Assembly (NCBI GenBank): GCA_963705285.1 | Contig: OY970066.1 | Span: 2,666,001 to 2,730,000, forward strand | DNA length: 64,000 nt | Direction: 5' to 3' | Origin: JACMLD01 sp963705285 | GTDB lineage: Bacteria > Bacteroidota > Bacteroidia > Chitinophagales > Chitinophagaceae | Part shown: positions 28,017-36,587 of the stretch, piece after piece | Position numbering within the stretch: position 1 is the stretch's first letter | Layout: each line of letters begins with the position of its first letter | Made by a program: the position numbers and the translations under genes | The notes under the pieces: generated by a model | Database searches by the model: none | What the model was told of the DNA's origin: nothing | Seen by the model: the letters and a program-made list of their open reading frames with translations, nothing else

Positions 28017-28024
28017 TATCTTTG
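28017..28024 (+). promoter_or_regulatory. Predicted -7 box (TATCTTTG) for the META-domain gene
   Basis: TATCTTTG matches TAnnTTTG exactly and lies 27 bp before the lipoprotein ATG at 28052. No exact TTG at N19; TTC lies at N21. Confidence 0.4.
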
Positions 28025-28051
28025 ACCTGCATCGAACAAAAATTACCGGTC

Positions 28052-28504
28052 ATGAAAAATATGCTGATTGTATCGCTGTTAGTATCATATGTAACGTTGA
28101 GTTCCTGCCATAGTTCAAAATCTGCCGTTGGCGATGCCGGCAACGCGCCCATAACGGATACCTATTGGCGTTTAACAGAACTGATGGGCAAACCGGTGGG
28201 CCCAACGCCGGCCGATAAAAAAGAAGTATACCTGTGGTTGAAAAAAGATGGAAACCTGCAGGCATTTGCGGGTTGCAATGGTGTGGGAGGACGTTTTGAA
28301 TTAAAACCCGGCTCACAGATTGCCTTTTCAAATCTCATGGGTACTATGATGGCTTGCGATGATTTGGCCAACGAAAATAAATTACTGGAAGCATTGCGGC
28401 AAACGGATAATTATATCCATCACGGAAAAGTATTGCTGCTCAATAAAGGCAAGAAAGCGCCCCTCGCGCGTTTTGAAGCTGACTACGCCAGGCAAATGCC
28501 ATAA
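28052..28504 (+). CDS. META-domain (HslJ-like) lipoprotein
   Basis: 150 residues from ATG 28052. A lipoprotein signal ends in TLSSC (Cys19). The mature part is a META domain: DTYWRLTELMGKPVG, LQAFAGCNGVGGRFEL, IAFSNLMGTMMACDD and LLEALRQTDNYI, with the conserved paired Cys of CNG and ACDD. HslJ-type proteins are envelope proteins of unclear role, linked in E. coli to heat shock and novobiocin tolerance. The longer frame from TTG 28022 overlaps the -7 box and is rejected. Confidence 0.88.
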   Translation: MKNMLIVSLLVSYVTLSSCHSSKSAVGDAGNAPITDTYWRLTELMGKPVGPTPADKKEVYLWLKKDGNLQAFAGCNGVGGRFELKPGSQIAFSNLMGTMMACDDLANENKLLEALRQTDNYIHHGKVLLLNKGKKAPLARFEADYARQMP

Positions 28505-28530
28505 AATGCCAGGCATACATTTTTGCATAA

Positions 28531-29817
28531 TTATTCCATATTAATTTTATCTACTGCACGCCTTTGCGCGGTATAAATGCCACGTTGTCCACTGAAATAG
28601 TACGCAGTAAAACAGGCAACGGCATAGTATAGAACATCTGCCCCTCCAAATAATTCTACGCCCATGATCGTGCATGCCACCGGGGTATTGGTAGCCCCTG
28701 CAAATACTGCAATAAAGCCCAGCCCTGCAAAGAGATCTATAGGGGCGCCGGTTGCCACTGCCAGCGTATTGCCCAATGCAGCACCAATAAAAAATAAAGG
28801 GGTTACTTCACCACCTTTGAAACCCATACCAAGTGTAACCGCAGTGAAAACCAGTTTCCAAAGCCAGCTCCAGCTATGCGCACCACCAGCCGTAAAAGAT
28901 GATACAATAGAAACACCATCGGCTTCATTGCTTGTAACACCCAGGCCGGTATAATCTCTGGTGCCCACAATAAAACACAATAAAATTATCACTACACCCC
29001 CCACTGCGGGGATCATCCATTTATACGGAATGTATTTATTGCTGTATGTTTTGATGGCATGCTGCAATTGCGAAAACAAATAGCTGGCAAGTCCAAATGC
29101 CACACCTGCTATAATGGCCTTACCAAGCAGCAGCACATCAATATGAATAAAAGACAGCCATGAAGAAATTTGTGACGCGATGCTAATGTGATAATGGGTG
29201 TGTTGTATGCCCCAGGCCGTGCAGGTAATATCTGCTAGTATGCTGGCTGCCAAACAAGGCAGCAGTGCATCATACCTGATGGTACCAATGGCCAATACTT
29301 CCAATGCAAAGATGGCGCCCGTTACCGGTGTACCGAACACCGCACCAAACCCGGCAGCAATGCCTGTCATCAGCAATAGCCTGGTATCTGCAGTTGGCAA
29401 AGAAAAAACTTTTGCCAGCGCGCCTGCCATGCTACCGCCTATTTGCACAGCGGTGCCTTCTCTGCCGGCAGAGCCACCAAAAAGATGGGTAATCAATGTA
29501 GTTAACAATACCAGCGGCGCCATGCGGGCAGGAACGCCGCCACCGGGTTCATGAATTTCATTCATGATAAGGTTATTACCGGCTTCAGTATGCTTGCCCC
29601 AGTTTTGATACAGAAAATATATAGCAATGCCAGCCAGCGGTAACAGGTAAAGGAGCCACCCATGTTGCCAACGCAACACAGTAACCTTGTCTAACAACCA
29701 TAGAAATAACGCAACGATGGACCCGGTAGTTAATGATACAGGCAATACCAGTAATGTCCATTTCAATAAATACCGAGTGATGGTTAACTGTTCGGCAGCG
29801 TTTTTTAATTTATACAT
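28531..29817 (-). CDS. CLC-family antiporter, probably fluoride/proton type (CLC-F)
   Basis: 428-residue CLC transporter from ATG 29817, with ten or more membrane helices. Landmarks: GNNLIMN (80-86) where chloride CLCs have GSGIP, GREGT (118-122) with the gating Glu E120 where chloride CLCs have GREGP, and GTPVTGAIFALE. These two replacements are, from my knowledge of the family, those that mark the fluoride/proton antiporters (CLC-F, EriC-F), which export toxic fluoride. No fluoride riboswitch was recognised upstream. Annotation as a plain chloride channel would be the conservative alternative. Confidence 0.75.
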   Translation of the reverse strand: MYKLKNAAEQLTITRYLLKWTLLVLPVSLTTGSIVALFLWLLDKVTVLRWQHGWLLYLLPLAGIAIYFLYQNWGKHTEAGNNLIMNEIHEPGGGVPARMAPLVLLTTLITHLFGGSAGREGTAVQIGGSMAGALAKVFSLPTADTRLLLMTGIAAGFGAVFGTPVTGAIFALEVLAIGTIRYDALLPCLAASILADITCTAWGIQHTHYHISIASQISSWLSFIHIDVLLLGKAIIAGVAFGLASYLFSQLQHAIKTYSNKYIPYKWMIPAVGGVVIILLCFIVGTRDYTGLGVTSNEADGVSIVSSFTAGGAHSWSWLWKLVFTAVTLGMGFKGGEVTPLFFIGAALGNTLAVATGAPIDLFAGLGFIAVFAGATNTPVACTIMGVELFGGADVLYYAVACFTAYYFSGQRGIYTAQRRAVDKINME

Positions 29818-29820
29818 CAA

Positions 29821-29960
29821 TGGCTGGTTGATCGGTTGATCGGTGGATTGGTTGATTGGTTGATTGGTTGATTAGTTCATTAGTTGATTGGTTCATTAGT
29901 TGATCGGTTGATCAGTTGATTGATTGGTTGATTAGTTGATCAGCGATCAGTGATTGGTTG
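29821..29960. repeat. TTGATTGG-type low-complexity repeat
   Basis: About fifteen degenerate copies of TTGATTGG/TTGATTAG/TTGATCGG. It is followed (29985-30064) by phrases like TACTAAATACTAAGTACTAA that recur at 51228-51250. The same octamer family, in reverse complement, occurs inside aroA at 56897-56930. Together with the terminators below it fills the gap 29818-30175 between the CLC gene and the aldolase gene. Confidence 0.8.
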
Positions 29961-30068
29961 TCACTTATTCCGCCGACTCGTCTTGGTACTAAATACTGAA
30001 GACTAAGTACTAAATACTTTCCCGATCCGCCTCGTCTTGATACTAAATACTAAGTACTAACTACTCTA

Positions 30069-30100
30069 AAAAAAACCCTACGGGCCGAAGCGGGTAGGGT
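30069..30100 (-). terminator. Intrinsic terminator-like hairpin (minus strand)
   Basis: On the minus strand ACCCTAC (30100-30094) pairs with GTAGGGT (30081-30075) around a 12-nt GC-rich loop, followed by eight T residues. It is a second terminator about 40 bp behind the aldolase terminator, and insulates the CLC gene. Confidence 0.65.
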
Positions 30101-30139
30101 CAGCGGTTTTTTATGGATGATGGAAAAGCTTGTCAGATA

Positions 30140-30169
30140 AACAAAGCCCTGCCATTTACGGCAGGGCTT
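30140..30169 (-). terminator. Intrinsic terminator of the aldolase gene
   Basis: Perfect 10-bp stem AAGCCCTGCC / GGCAGGGCTT with a 6-nt loop, ending 7 bp after the aldolase stop, then TGTTTAT on the minus strand. Confidence 0.8.
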
Positions 30170-30175
30170 GGCTTA

Positions 30176-31243
30176 TTATGCGTTCCTGTTGATACAATTC
30201 AGATCTTCAAATGCCGTCTCCAATCGCTTTGCAAAAGTTTCTTCTCCCTTGCGTAACCAAACCCGTGGATCGTAATATTTTTTGTTGGGTTTGTCTTTGC
30301 CTTCGGGGTTGCCCAACTGGCCCTGCAGGTATGCCTCGTTCTTTTTATAATAACCCAGTATGCCTTCCCAGAACGCCCATTGCAAATCGGTATCGATGTT
30401 CATTTTAATAGCACCATAACCAATTGCTTCCCTTATCTGGTTTTGCGGAGAGCCGCTTCCACCATGAAAAACAAAATAGACTGGTTTGGGGCCGGTCTTT
30501 AATTCTTTTTCAATATAGTCCTGGCTGTTTTTTAAAATGATGGGTCTTAGTTCAACATTACCAGGACTGTATACACCGTGTACATTACCAAATGCTGCGG
30601 CTACTGCAAACAGTCTGCCTACCTTGCTTAATTCAGTATAGGCATACGCCACGTGCTGCGGCTGTGTATACAACTTATCATTTTCAATACCACTGTTGTC
30701 TACACCATCTTCTTCACCACCGGTAACCCCCAGCTCAATTTCTATGGCCATGCCAAGTGGCTGCATGCGTTTAAAAAACTCAACCGAGGTATGAATATTC
30801 TCTTCAATAGGCTCTTCAGATAGATCCAGCATGTGCGAACTAAATAAAGGCTGCTTTTTTTCTTTATAGAATTGTTCTCCCGCATCAATCAGCCCGCTTA
30901 TCCAAGGTAACCATTTTTTTGCTGCATGGTCTGTATGTATCACCACCGGAACGCCATAATGTTTGGCAACATTGTGTATGTGTAATGCGCCGGATATACC
31001 ACCTGATATATTGGCCTGTAGCTTATCATTGGGCATTCCTTTGCCGGCAATAAACTGTGCGCCGCCATTGGAGAATTGTATAATTACCGGGGAATTTACT
31101 TTTGCGGCGGTTTCCAGAGTAGCATTGATATTATCAGTGCCAATAGTGTTAACAGCCGGTAAAGCAAACTGGTTTTCTTTTGCATCTTTGTAGAGTGCTT
31201 CCAGCTCTTCGCCGAATAATACGCCTGGTTTGTACTTTTTCAT
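30176..31243 (-). CDS. fbaA: Fructose-bisphosphate aldolase, class II
   Basis: 355-residue zinc aldolase of the class IIA type, cleaving fructose 1,6-bisphosphate to dihydroxyacetone phosphate and glyceraldehyde 3-phosphate in glycolysis and the reverse in gluconeogenesis. Family motifs: HTDHAAKK with the catalytic Asp and first Zn His, EIELGVTGGEEDGVD, GNVHGVYSPGNV and FVFHGGSGS with the other Zn His residues, and KMNIDTDLQWA for the phosphate site. ATG 31243 is the family start. Monocistronic, with its own terminator. Confidence 0.97.
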   Translation of the reverse strand: MKKYKPGVLFGEELEALYKDAKENQFALPAVNTIGTDNINATLETAAKVNSPVIIQFSNGGAQFIAGKGMPNDKLQANISGGISGALHIHNVAKHYGVPVVIHTDHAAKKWLPWISGLIDAGEQFYKEKKQPLFSSHMLDLSEEPIEENIHTSVEFFKRMQPLGMAIEIELGVTGGEEDGVDNSGIENDKLYTQPQHVAYAYTELSKVGRLFAVAAAFGNVHGVYSPGNVELRPIILKNSQDYIEKELKTGPKPVYFVFHGGSGSPQNQIREAIGYGAIKMNIDTDLQWAFWEGILGYYKKNEAYLQGQLGNPEGKDKPNKKYYDPRVWLRKGEETFAKRLETAFEDLNCINRNA

Positions 31244-31443
31244 GTGTGAAAAGTTGCAGTTTTTGTTGTGATAAATTGATTTGTTTAAGGGGCAAGCAAT
31301 GGCTAATGAGCCGCTAAGATAGGGTAAAACGGTAATAGGCGCGAATAGGGCCCTAATAGAGAACGAATAGGCCGCTAATTCTGCGGCAATACGCTCGTTT
31401 AATTGCTTTGTATTTGCGTTTTCATTCGTATGTTATTCGCGGT

Positions 31444-32553
31444 TCAATCTTCAAAGCGGCTTTGTATTTTAGGGATCAGCAACAGGTTTTTCTGCAGTGT
31501 TTGTTTGAGGTGCCGTTTCAGCAACTGGCCCATGCTCCTGCAATTTTTAAAAGAAGGCGGATTGCCATAGAGATTGCCCAGTTCGGTTTTTAGCTGCGCC
31601 AGTTTTTCGGGACTGGAAATTTTATCTTTTGCCATAATATCCAGCAGCTCTTTAATACGGTACCTGGCCGATGCCAGCCTGAACGTCATTAGCGTTCGTT
31701 CTTCTGCCTGGTATTGCGCAATGGAATCTTTATTGAGGTGTTTAAGCGATAAATCTACAAACGCCTTGTTTTCTTTAAAAAATTGTGGCAGGTATAAATT
31801 TTTACGCCCTTCATATGATTGCTGGTCAAAGTCTATGCAGCGGATACGGTATTGATAGTCTTCAATATCAGGCGTAATATCTACCACAAAATTGTAGCTG
31901 CGCATATCGCCCAGCAAACGCACGAAACAACGTTCGTTGAATTTTACAAATTCTTTGGCCAGGCGTATTTTATTGGTATCTGCTGCTTCCAGGTATTGTT
32001 TAATGAATACATCTCCGGGTATGCCGGGTATATGTTCTTCTACCAGTGTATTGTTTTGTACAAAGAAAGTAATGCGGTTGGGCGAAAGGATATGTTCCAG
32101 CTCCAGGCCGTAAATACGCGAAGCGTCTGCAATTTTAATATAATAATGATCATAATTATCATTGAACTTATTAACGATGCGGATGCGGAAAGGGTGGGAG
32201 TTACCGAATGTGCAGTAATCGATGCGAGCTACGTCAAGGTGTTTACTGAACGTTAAATCGCCTTCCGTTTTAAGAATGGCGTAAATATTTACCAGTCCAT
32301 CGCGGATATAGTTCCATTCGCGCATGTCATAGCTCACGCTTTCCCAGTAAGTGTCTTTGCCGTTTTTATCGAGTATAGGAACTGAATAGGTATAGTTTAA
32401 GAGGTCGCGGTAGGCCACCGGTAGTTTTACTTCGCGCCCGTGTTGTTTGAGGTAAGCACGCAAGGGATCGTTTACCGGAAACATGGGTTTTTTGCGTGAT
32501 GGCCGGTCGGGGTCATTTTTTGAAAGCGCGTTCAGTGGTTCACCAAAACTCAT
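31444..32553 (-). CDS. Conserved protein with a kinase-like catalytic pattern, unknown function
   Basis: 369 residues, no signal peptide or membrane helix. I do not recognise a named family. The middle region has LLGDMRSYNFVVD followed about 18 residues later by IRCIDFDQQSYEG. The spacing and residues recall the catalytic loop (GDxxxxN) and the metal-binding Asp (IDFD) of aminoglycoside-phosphotransferase-like kinases. A preceding region with HYYIKIADASRIYG could hold the ATP-binding Lys. The C-terminal 100 residues are helical and basic. Kinase activity is inference only. Confidence 0.7.
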   Translation of the reverse strand: MSFGEPLNALSKNDPDRPSRKKPMFPVNDPLRAYLKQHGREVKLPVAYRDLLNYTYSVPILDKNGKDTYWESVSYDMREWNYIRDGLVNIYAILKTEGDLTFSKHLDVARIDYCTFGNSHPFRIRIVNKFNDNYDHYYIKIADASRIYGLELEHILSPNRITFFVQNNTLVEEHIPGIPGDVFIKQYLEAADTNKIRLAKEFVKFNERCFVRLLGDMRSYNFVVDITPDIEDYQYRIRCIDFDQQSYEGRKNLYLPQFFKENKAFVDLSLKHLNKDSIAQYQAEERTLMTFRLASARYRIKELLDIMAKDKISSPEKLAQLKTELGNLYGNPPSFKNCRSMGQLLKRHLKQTLQKNLLLIPKIQSRFED

Positions 32554-32704
32554 GGAACTGAAGGTAGGGAATAATTAAAAATTAATAATTAAGAGTTCAA
32601 AGTCAAAAGTCAAAATGTTAAAGTAAAAAACAACTACCATAATACTAGCCCCGGAGAATCTCAAAATCTCTAAATTTCACAACCAGCAATCAGCAATCAC
32701 GCAA

Positions 32705-33442
32705 TCACGCAATCAGCAATTGTTCTATCAGGCTTTCAAAATATGCCGGGGCATGCAGCAAGCGGCTACCGTACCAGCTAAACATTTCTCCATCGGCCAA
32801 CAAAATTTTTGTATTGGGAAGTTGTTGTTGCAGTGCGGATATATGCTGCGCAGCAAAGGGAAATGGTTCGGACGAAAGCAGCAGCAACTGGCAGTCAAGC
32901 TGGCTGATGTCGGCTGGTGTAACCACGGGATAGCGTTCGCGGTCCTTAAAAATATTATCGAATCCGCAGCGGGTGAGCATATCGTTGATAAAGGTATCAC
33001 CGCCAATGGTCATGTAAGGGTCTTTCCAGATAAGATAGCTCGTTCTAATGGCGGGTGAAGCGGGGGTGAGTGTAGCAAAGCGTTCACGAATGGTAGTGAT
33101 CATCTCCTGAGCGGCGGTTGCTTTGCCGGTCATGTTACCAATGGTTTCAATCATTTGCAGGGCTTGTTGCAGGTTGCCGATATCGCTGGTCCATACCGGG
33201 CATATAGCGGAAAGGGTATCCACCTGTTCTTTCAGGTTTTCTTCTTTATTGGCAATGATAAGATCAGGCTGCAGGGCTTTAACCTGGTCTATATGTACCG
33301 ACTTGGTGCCGCCAATACGTGTTTTACTGCGAAACCATGCCGGGGGATGTACGCAAAATTTGGTGATGCCTACCACTTCGTTGTTCAACCCCAAATCATA
33401 CAGCAATTCGGTTTGTGATGGCACGAGTGAAACAATGCGCAT
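32705..33442 (-). CDS. BtuF-like periplasmic-binding-protein fold without signal peptide
   Basis: 245 residues from ATG 33442 (MRIVSLVPSQTELLYDLG). It has the helical-backbone substrate-binding fold of BtuF/FhuD-type proteins: LVPSQTE, GGTKSVHIDQVKALQPDLIIANKEEN and DVVTP-like RYPVVTPADISQLD. It starts directly with the first strand, so no signal peptide or lipobox is present and it is probably cytoplasmic, unlike a true ABC-transporter receptor. No permease or ATPase is adjacent. An array of octamer repeats begins 8 bp upstream of its start codon. Confidence 0.78.
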   Translation of the reverse strand: MRIVSLVPSQTELLYDLGLNNEVVGITKFCVHPPAWFRSKTRIGGTKSVHIDQVKALQPDLIIANKEENLKEQVDTLSAICPVWTSDIGNLQQALQMIETIGNMTGKATAAQEMITTIRERFATLTPASPAIRTSYLIWKDPYMTIGGDTFINDMLTRCGFDNIFKDRERYPVVTPADISQLDCQLLLLSSEPFPFAAQHISALQQQLPNTKILLADGEMFSWYGSRLLHAPAYFESLIEQLLIA

Positions 33443-33449
33443 GGGGGGG

Positions 33450-33628
33450 AGTTCAAAGTTCAAAGTTCAAAGTTCAAAGTTCGGAAGTTCGGAAGTTCGG
33501 AAGTTCGGAAGTTCGGAAGTTCGGAAGTTCGGAAGTTCGGAAGTTCGGAAGTTCGGAAGTTCGGAAGTTCGGAAGTTCGGAAGTTCGGAAGTTCGGAAGT
33601 TCGGAAGTTCGGAAGTTCGGAAGTTCGG
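33450..33628. repeat. GTTCGGAA octamer tandem array (18 perfect units)
   Basis: A short lead of GTTCAAA heptamers is followed from 33479 by 18 identical 8-bp units GTTCGGAA and a partial one. Because 8 is not a multiple of 3, the array is open in several frames on both strands, producing spurious ORFs of EVRKFGSS or ELPNFRTS repeats. It occupies the promoter position of the minus-strand gene starting at 33442. A seed-like GTTCGGAA sits in the gap before the aminotransferase (51095-51115). Confidence 0.97.
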
Positions 33629-33818
33629 CCAAACAGCGCTGCAAAGTTAATTGAAAATTCAACAGGAAGGAGCCAGCAATGGCAATAACACAATAGCGAT
33701 TGAAATAACAGGCGGGGAGAATTACAGAGGAAGAAACAGAATTCAGAGGTCAGAGGTGAGAGGTCAGAAATCAGAGATGACAAAATCAAACATCAGAGAT
33801 CCTTACAAAACTCTTTTG

Positions 33819-33849
33819 CCTCCTGCCAAACGATTGATTCGGCAGGAGG
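33819..33849. repeat. Perfect 9-bp inverted repeat in intergenic DNA
   Basis: CCTCCTGCC (33819-33827) and GGCAGGAGG (33841-33849) with a 13-nt loop and no strong T-run. It resembles a REP-like palindrome more than a terminator. Confidence 0.6.
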
Positions 33850-33876
33850 GTACTGGAGATTAAAGATTGTTTTTCA

Positions 33877-34110
33877 GCGATAATGGATATGGTTTTTCTC
33901 AGGATATGGTCATGTTTTTCCTTTACAGGAGAAACGGGTTTTTCATTTGGATATGGACAGGTTTTTTAAGGACGGATTCTAAAAACTGGACTATTGTTAA
34001 GATATTGGATTGAAATAGAAAAGTTGACTGATATTGGATTTTTGAATTTTCTTAGGTATTGGATATCGAATTTTTTTAAACGGACTTTTAAGGGATATTG
34101 GATTCGAATA
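33877..34110. repeat. Degenerate GATATTGGAT array
   Basis: About nine imperfect copies of GGATATGG or GATATTGGAT spaced 20-40 bp, separated by T-rich and A-rich spacers, between the octamer array and the cystathionine synthase gene. No coding frame with protein-like composition. Together with the features before it this explains most of the 900-bp gap 33443-34344; the remaining 34111-34344 shows nothing I recognise. Confidence 0.55.
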
Positions 34111-34344
34111 CCAATCAACTTCTGATACAAAAGTATATACCACGAAGCGGGTATACAAGAGCGGTTTTAACCGATCTTTAACCTTCGGTATTCCGGTGAT
34201 CGGTGGTGTAACATACATTTTTAGGCTGGTATATTTACGATGATTTTGCTCGTAGAATTACAGTTTTTATAAAACTGTTGACATAGAACCTACTAGGGAC
34301 AAGGCTTTCATCGCATTAAAGTAAATTTAAATATATTGTAAGTG

Positions 34345-35706
34345 TTACTTACTAAGCGCATTTAATACATCGTACTTAGTAACAATATGGTAGTTACCCG
34401 TATCATCTTTGCTAAGTACTGCGCCATTTTCTTTATTGATGAGCGTACTCAGTTTCTCTACAGGCGTACTAAAATCAACCAGCGGAAAAGCGGGTTCAAT
34501 TACAGACGAAACTGACGCATTTTTAATATCCGGGTTGGAGAAAACTTTCTGGAACAGGCCATTCTCGCTAATTGATCCCACAATATTGCTTTCTTTCATT
34601 ACAGGCAGGTGTTCAATATCATATTTTTTCATGAGTTCCACCGCGTCAGAAACAGAATTGTCCGCTTCTACATGAACCAGTTTTTGTTTAGCGGCCCTGC
34701 CATTCACAATGTCTTTGAACGTTTTTACATCTAGGAAACCACGTTCCATCATCCATTGATCATTGTAAATTTTTGCCACATACCTGCTGCCATGATCATG
34801 AAATATCACCACTACCACATCATCTTTTTTTAGCTTGTCTTTTAATTGAAAAAGTCCCTGTAAACAACTGCCCGCACTATAACCGCAAAACAATCCTTCT
34901 TCTTTGGCAATGCGCCGCGCCATCACTGCGCCATCTTTATCAGTAACTTTTGTAAACTCATCTATGTACTGCATGTCGTAGTTGGCAGGCACAAAGTCTT
35001 CACCAAAACCTTCGCTGATATAGGGGTATACTTCTTTCTGATCTTCTTCGCCCGTTTCAAAATATTTTTTTAATAACGATCCGTAGCTATCGATAGCCCA
35101 TACTTGAATAGCCGGATTTTTTTCTTTGAGGTATTTGCCGGTGCCTACAATCGTTCCCCCGGTACCGGTAGCCACTACAAGGTGGGTTACTTTGCCATCT
35201 GTTTGCTCCCATATTTCAGGCCCTGTTTGTTCATAATGTGCCAGCCGGTTGGCCAGGTTATCATACTGGTTAACGTACCAGCTGTTGGGTACTTCTGTAG
35301 CCAGTCTTTTTGAAACCGAATAATAAGAACGCGGATCATCAGGTTCAACATTGGTAGGACAAACAATTACTTCCGCACCGACCGCTTTTAAAATATCCGC
35401 TTTTTCTTTTGACTGCTTATCGGTGGTGGTGAATATGCATTTGTATCCTTTAACACAAGCTGCCAGTGCCAGTCCCATGCCGGTATTACCGCTGGTGCCT
35501 TCTATAATAGTGCCTCCGGGCTTTATCTTGCCTTCTTGTTCGGCCACCTCCAGCATCTTCAGTGCCATACGGTCTTTGATAGAGTTGCCTGGGTTGAAGT
35601 ATTCTACTTTGGCAAGTACAGTGCAGGGCAAACCACGGGTTATTTTATTCAGCCGTATCAGCGGCGTATGGCCAATGGTTTCCAGTATATTGTTCTTGAT
35701 GTCCAT
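34345..35706 (-). CDS. Cystathionine beta-synthase type PLP enzyme with CBS pair
   Basis: 453 residues from ATG 35706 (MDIKNNILETIGHTPLIRLN); an ATG six codons upstream is possible but lies before the -7 box. Fold type II PLP enzyme with the Schiff-base Lys K44 in NPGNSIKDRM, substrate loop EGTSGNTGMGLA and phosphate loop GTGGTIVGTGKY. Residues about 330-453 form two CBS motifs (VSDAVELMKKYDIEHLPVM, SEALF-like FSTPVEKLST). It should condense serine or O-acetylserine with homocysteine or sulfide. The CBS pair suggests regulation by an adenosyl ligand. Confidence 0.9.
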   Translation of the reverse strand: MDIKNNILETIGHTPLIRLNKITRGLPCTVLAKVEYFNPGNSIKDRMALKMLEVAEQEGKIKPGGTIIEGTSGNTGMGLALAACVKGYKCIFTTTDKQSKEKADILKAVGAEVIVCPTNVEPDDPRSYYSVSKRLATEVPNSWYVNQYDNLANRLAHYEQTGPEIWEQTDGKVTHLVVATGTGGTIVGTGKYLKEKNPAIQVWAIDSYGSLLKKYFETGEEDQKEVYPYISEGFGEDFVPANYDMQYIDEFTKVTDKDGAVMARRIAKEEGLFCGYSAGSCLQGLFQLKDKLKKDDVVVVIFHDHGSRYVAKIYNDQWMMERGFLDVKTFKDIVNGRAAKQKLVHVEADNSVSDAVELMKKYDIEHLPVMKESNIVGSISENGLFQKVFSNPDIKNASVSSVIEPAFPLVDFSTPVEKLSTLINKENGAVLSKDDTGNYHIVTKYDVLNALSK

Positions 35707-35710
35707 AGGG

Positions 35711-35718
35711 CAAAGGTA
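35711..35718 (-). promoter_or_regulatory. -7 box (TACCTTTG) overlapping the cbs-type gene start
   Basis: TACCTTTG matches TAnnTTTG and ends 5 bp before ATG 35706, so initiation at the normal distance would give an essentially leaderless mRNA starting at MDIKNN. No TTG at N19 is seen, so this is tentative. Confidence 0.35.
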
Positions 35719-35742
35719 GGTCATTGACGCAGAATTTTATCT

Positions 35743-35867
35743 CTGATGTCTGATGTGTATATCTCTGATGTATTGCGTTAAACATGGCAGGTATTAATTC
35801 AGAACTGTTAAAGACAATTTCGCAAAATGGCATGTAACATATCAGCGATCATTACATCAGACATCAG
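35743..35867. repeat. Long-range 14-bp inverted repeat in the divergent promoter region
   Basis: CTGATGTCTGATGT (35743-35756) and its exact complement ACATCAGACATCAG (35854-35867) flank the region between the divergent cbs-type and hydrolase genes. A further CTGATGT copy lies at about 35764. It could be a binding site pair or two inserts of one repeat family. Confidence 0.65.
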
Positions 35868-35889
35868 CGATTCTTCCTAGTTTAGCACC

Positions 35890-36552
35890 ATGAAAGTGTA
35901 CTTCATCAGCGGGTTGGCGGCAGACAGCAGGGTGTTTAAACATATCCAATTACCCAAATACTGCACGCCTGTTTTTTTAGAATGGATTGCGCCGCTGAAA
36001 AATGAGTCGCTGCAAAGTTATTCCATGCGTATGGCAGCCGCAATTGATAAGAACGAGCCATTCGCCATTATTGGATTATCCATGGGTGGAATGATAGCTA
36101 CCGAGATGGCCAAACAATTGAACCCGGTTGTTACGGTACTCATATCCAGCATACCCTGTTCAAAAGAGCTGCCGTTTTATTTTAAAGCGGCACGTACATT
36201 AAGGTTGCATAGAATAGTGCCGGTGTCGCTGGTAAAATCTGCGGCAATTGCCAAGCGTGCCTTTACAACGGAAACACCAGAAGACAAAGATATCTTACGC
36301 GCTATCATCCGCGACAGCGATAGCAGGTTTATCTACTGGGCCATGGATGCCATTTTAAAATGGAATAGTGATGGCTTGCGTTCGTCGTACATTCATATTC
36401 ATGGAACAAAGGATGAAGTGTTGCCGATGCGTTTTACAAAACCTACCCATATTATTAATAAAGGGGGGCATTTAATGGTCATGAACCGGGCACGTGAGAT
36501 AAATAGTATACTTCAGGATGTGCTGCCAACGCAACACTTAAACGGCAGCTGA
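35890..36552 (+). CDS. Alpha/beta hydrolase
   Basis: 220 residues. Nucleophile elbow GLSMGG with S64, acid D175 in HGTKDEVLP, and H194 in KGGHLMV make a full Ser-Asp-His triad. The N-terminus begins directly with strand VYFISGLAADSRVF, where GL may form the oxyanion turn. No signal peptide. Small cytoplasmic hydrolase of unknown substrate. Confidence 0.85.
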   Translation: MKVYFISGLAADSRVFKHIQLPKYCTPVFLEWIAPLKNESLQSYSMRMAAAIDKNEPFAIIGLSMGGMIATEMAKQLNPVVTVLISSIPCSKELPFYFKAARTLRLHRIVPVSLVKSAAIAKRAFTTETPEDKDILRAIIRDSDSRFIYWAMDAILKWNSDGLRSSYIHIHGTKDEVLPMRFTKPTHIINKGGHLMVMNRAREINSILQDVLPTQHLNGS

Positions 36553-36587
36553 CCTATCGTTCAGAATTTTACGGCCTGTTATTTCGT

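Noticed and set aside
30069..30110. Riboswitch (fluoride type) upstream of the CLC gene
   Set aside because: The hairpin with T-run is a simple terminator; I could not find the fluoride aptamer consensus between 29818 and 30175.
33474..33662. Long open frames made of ELPNFRTS or EVRKFGSS repeats on both strands
   Set aside because: They are the translation of the 8-bp tandem array, open in several frames by construction, with no start context or flanking coding sequence.
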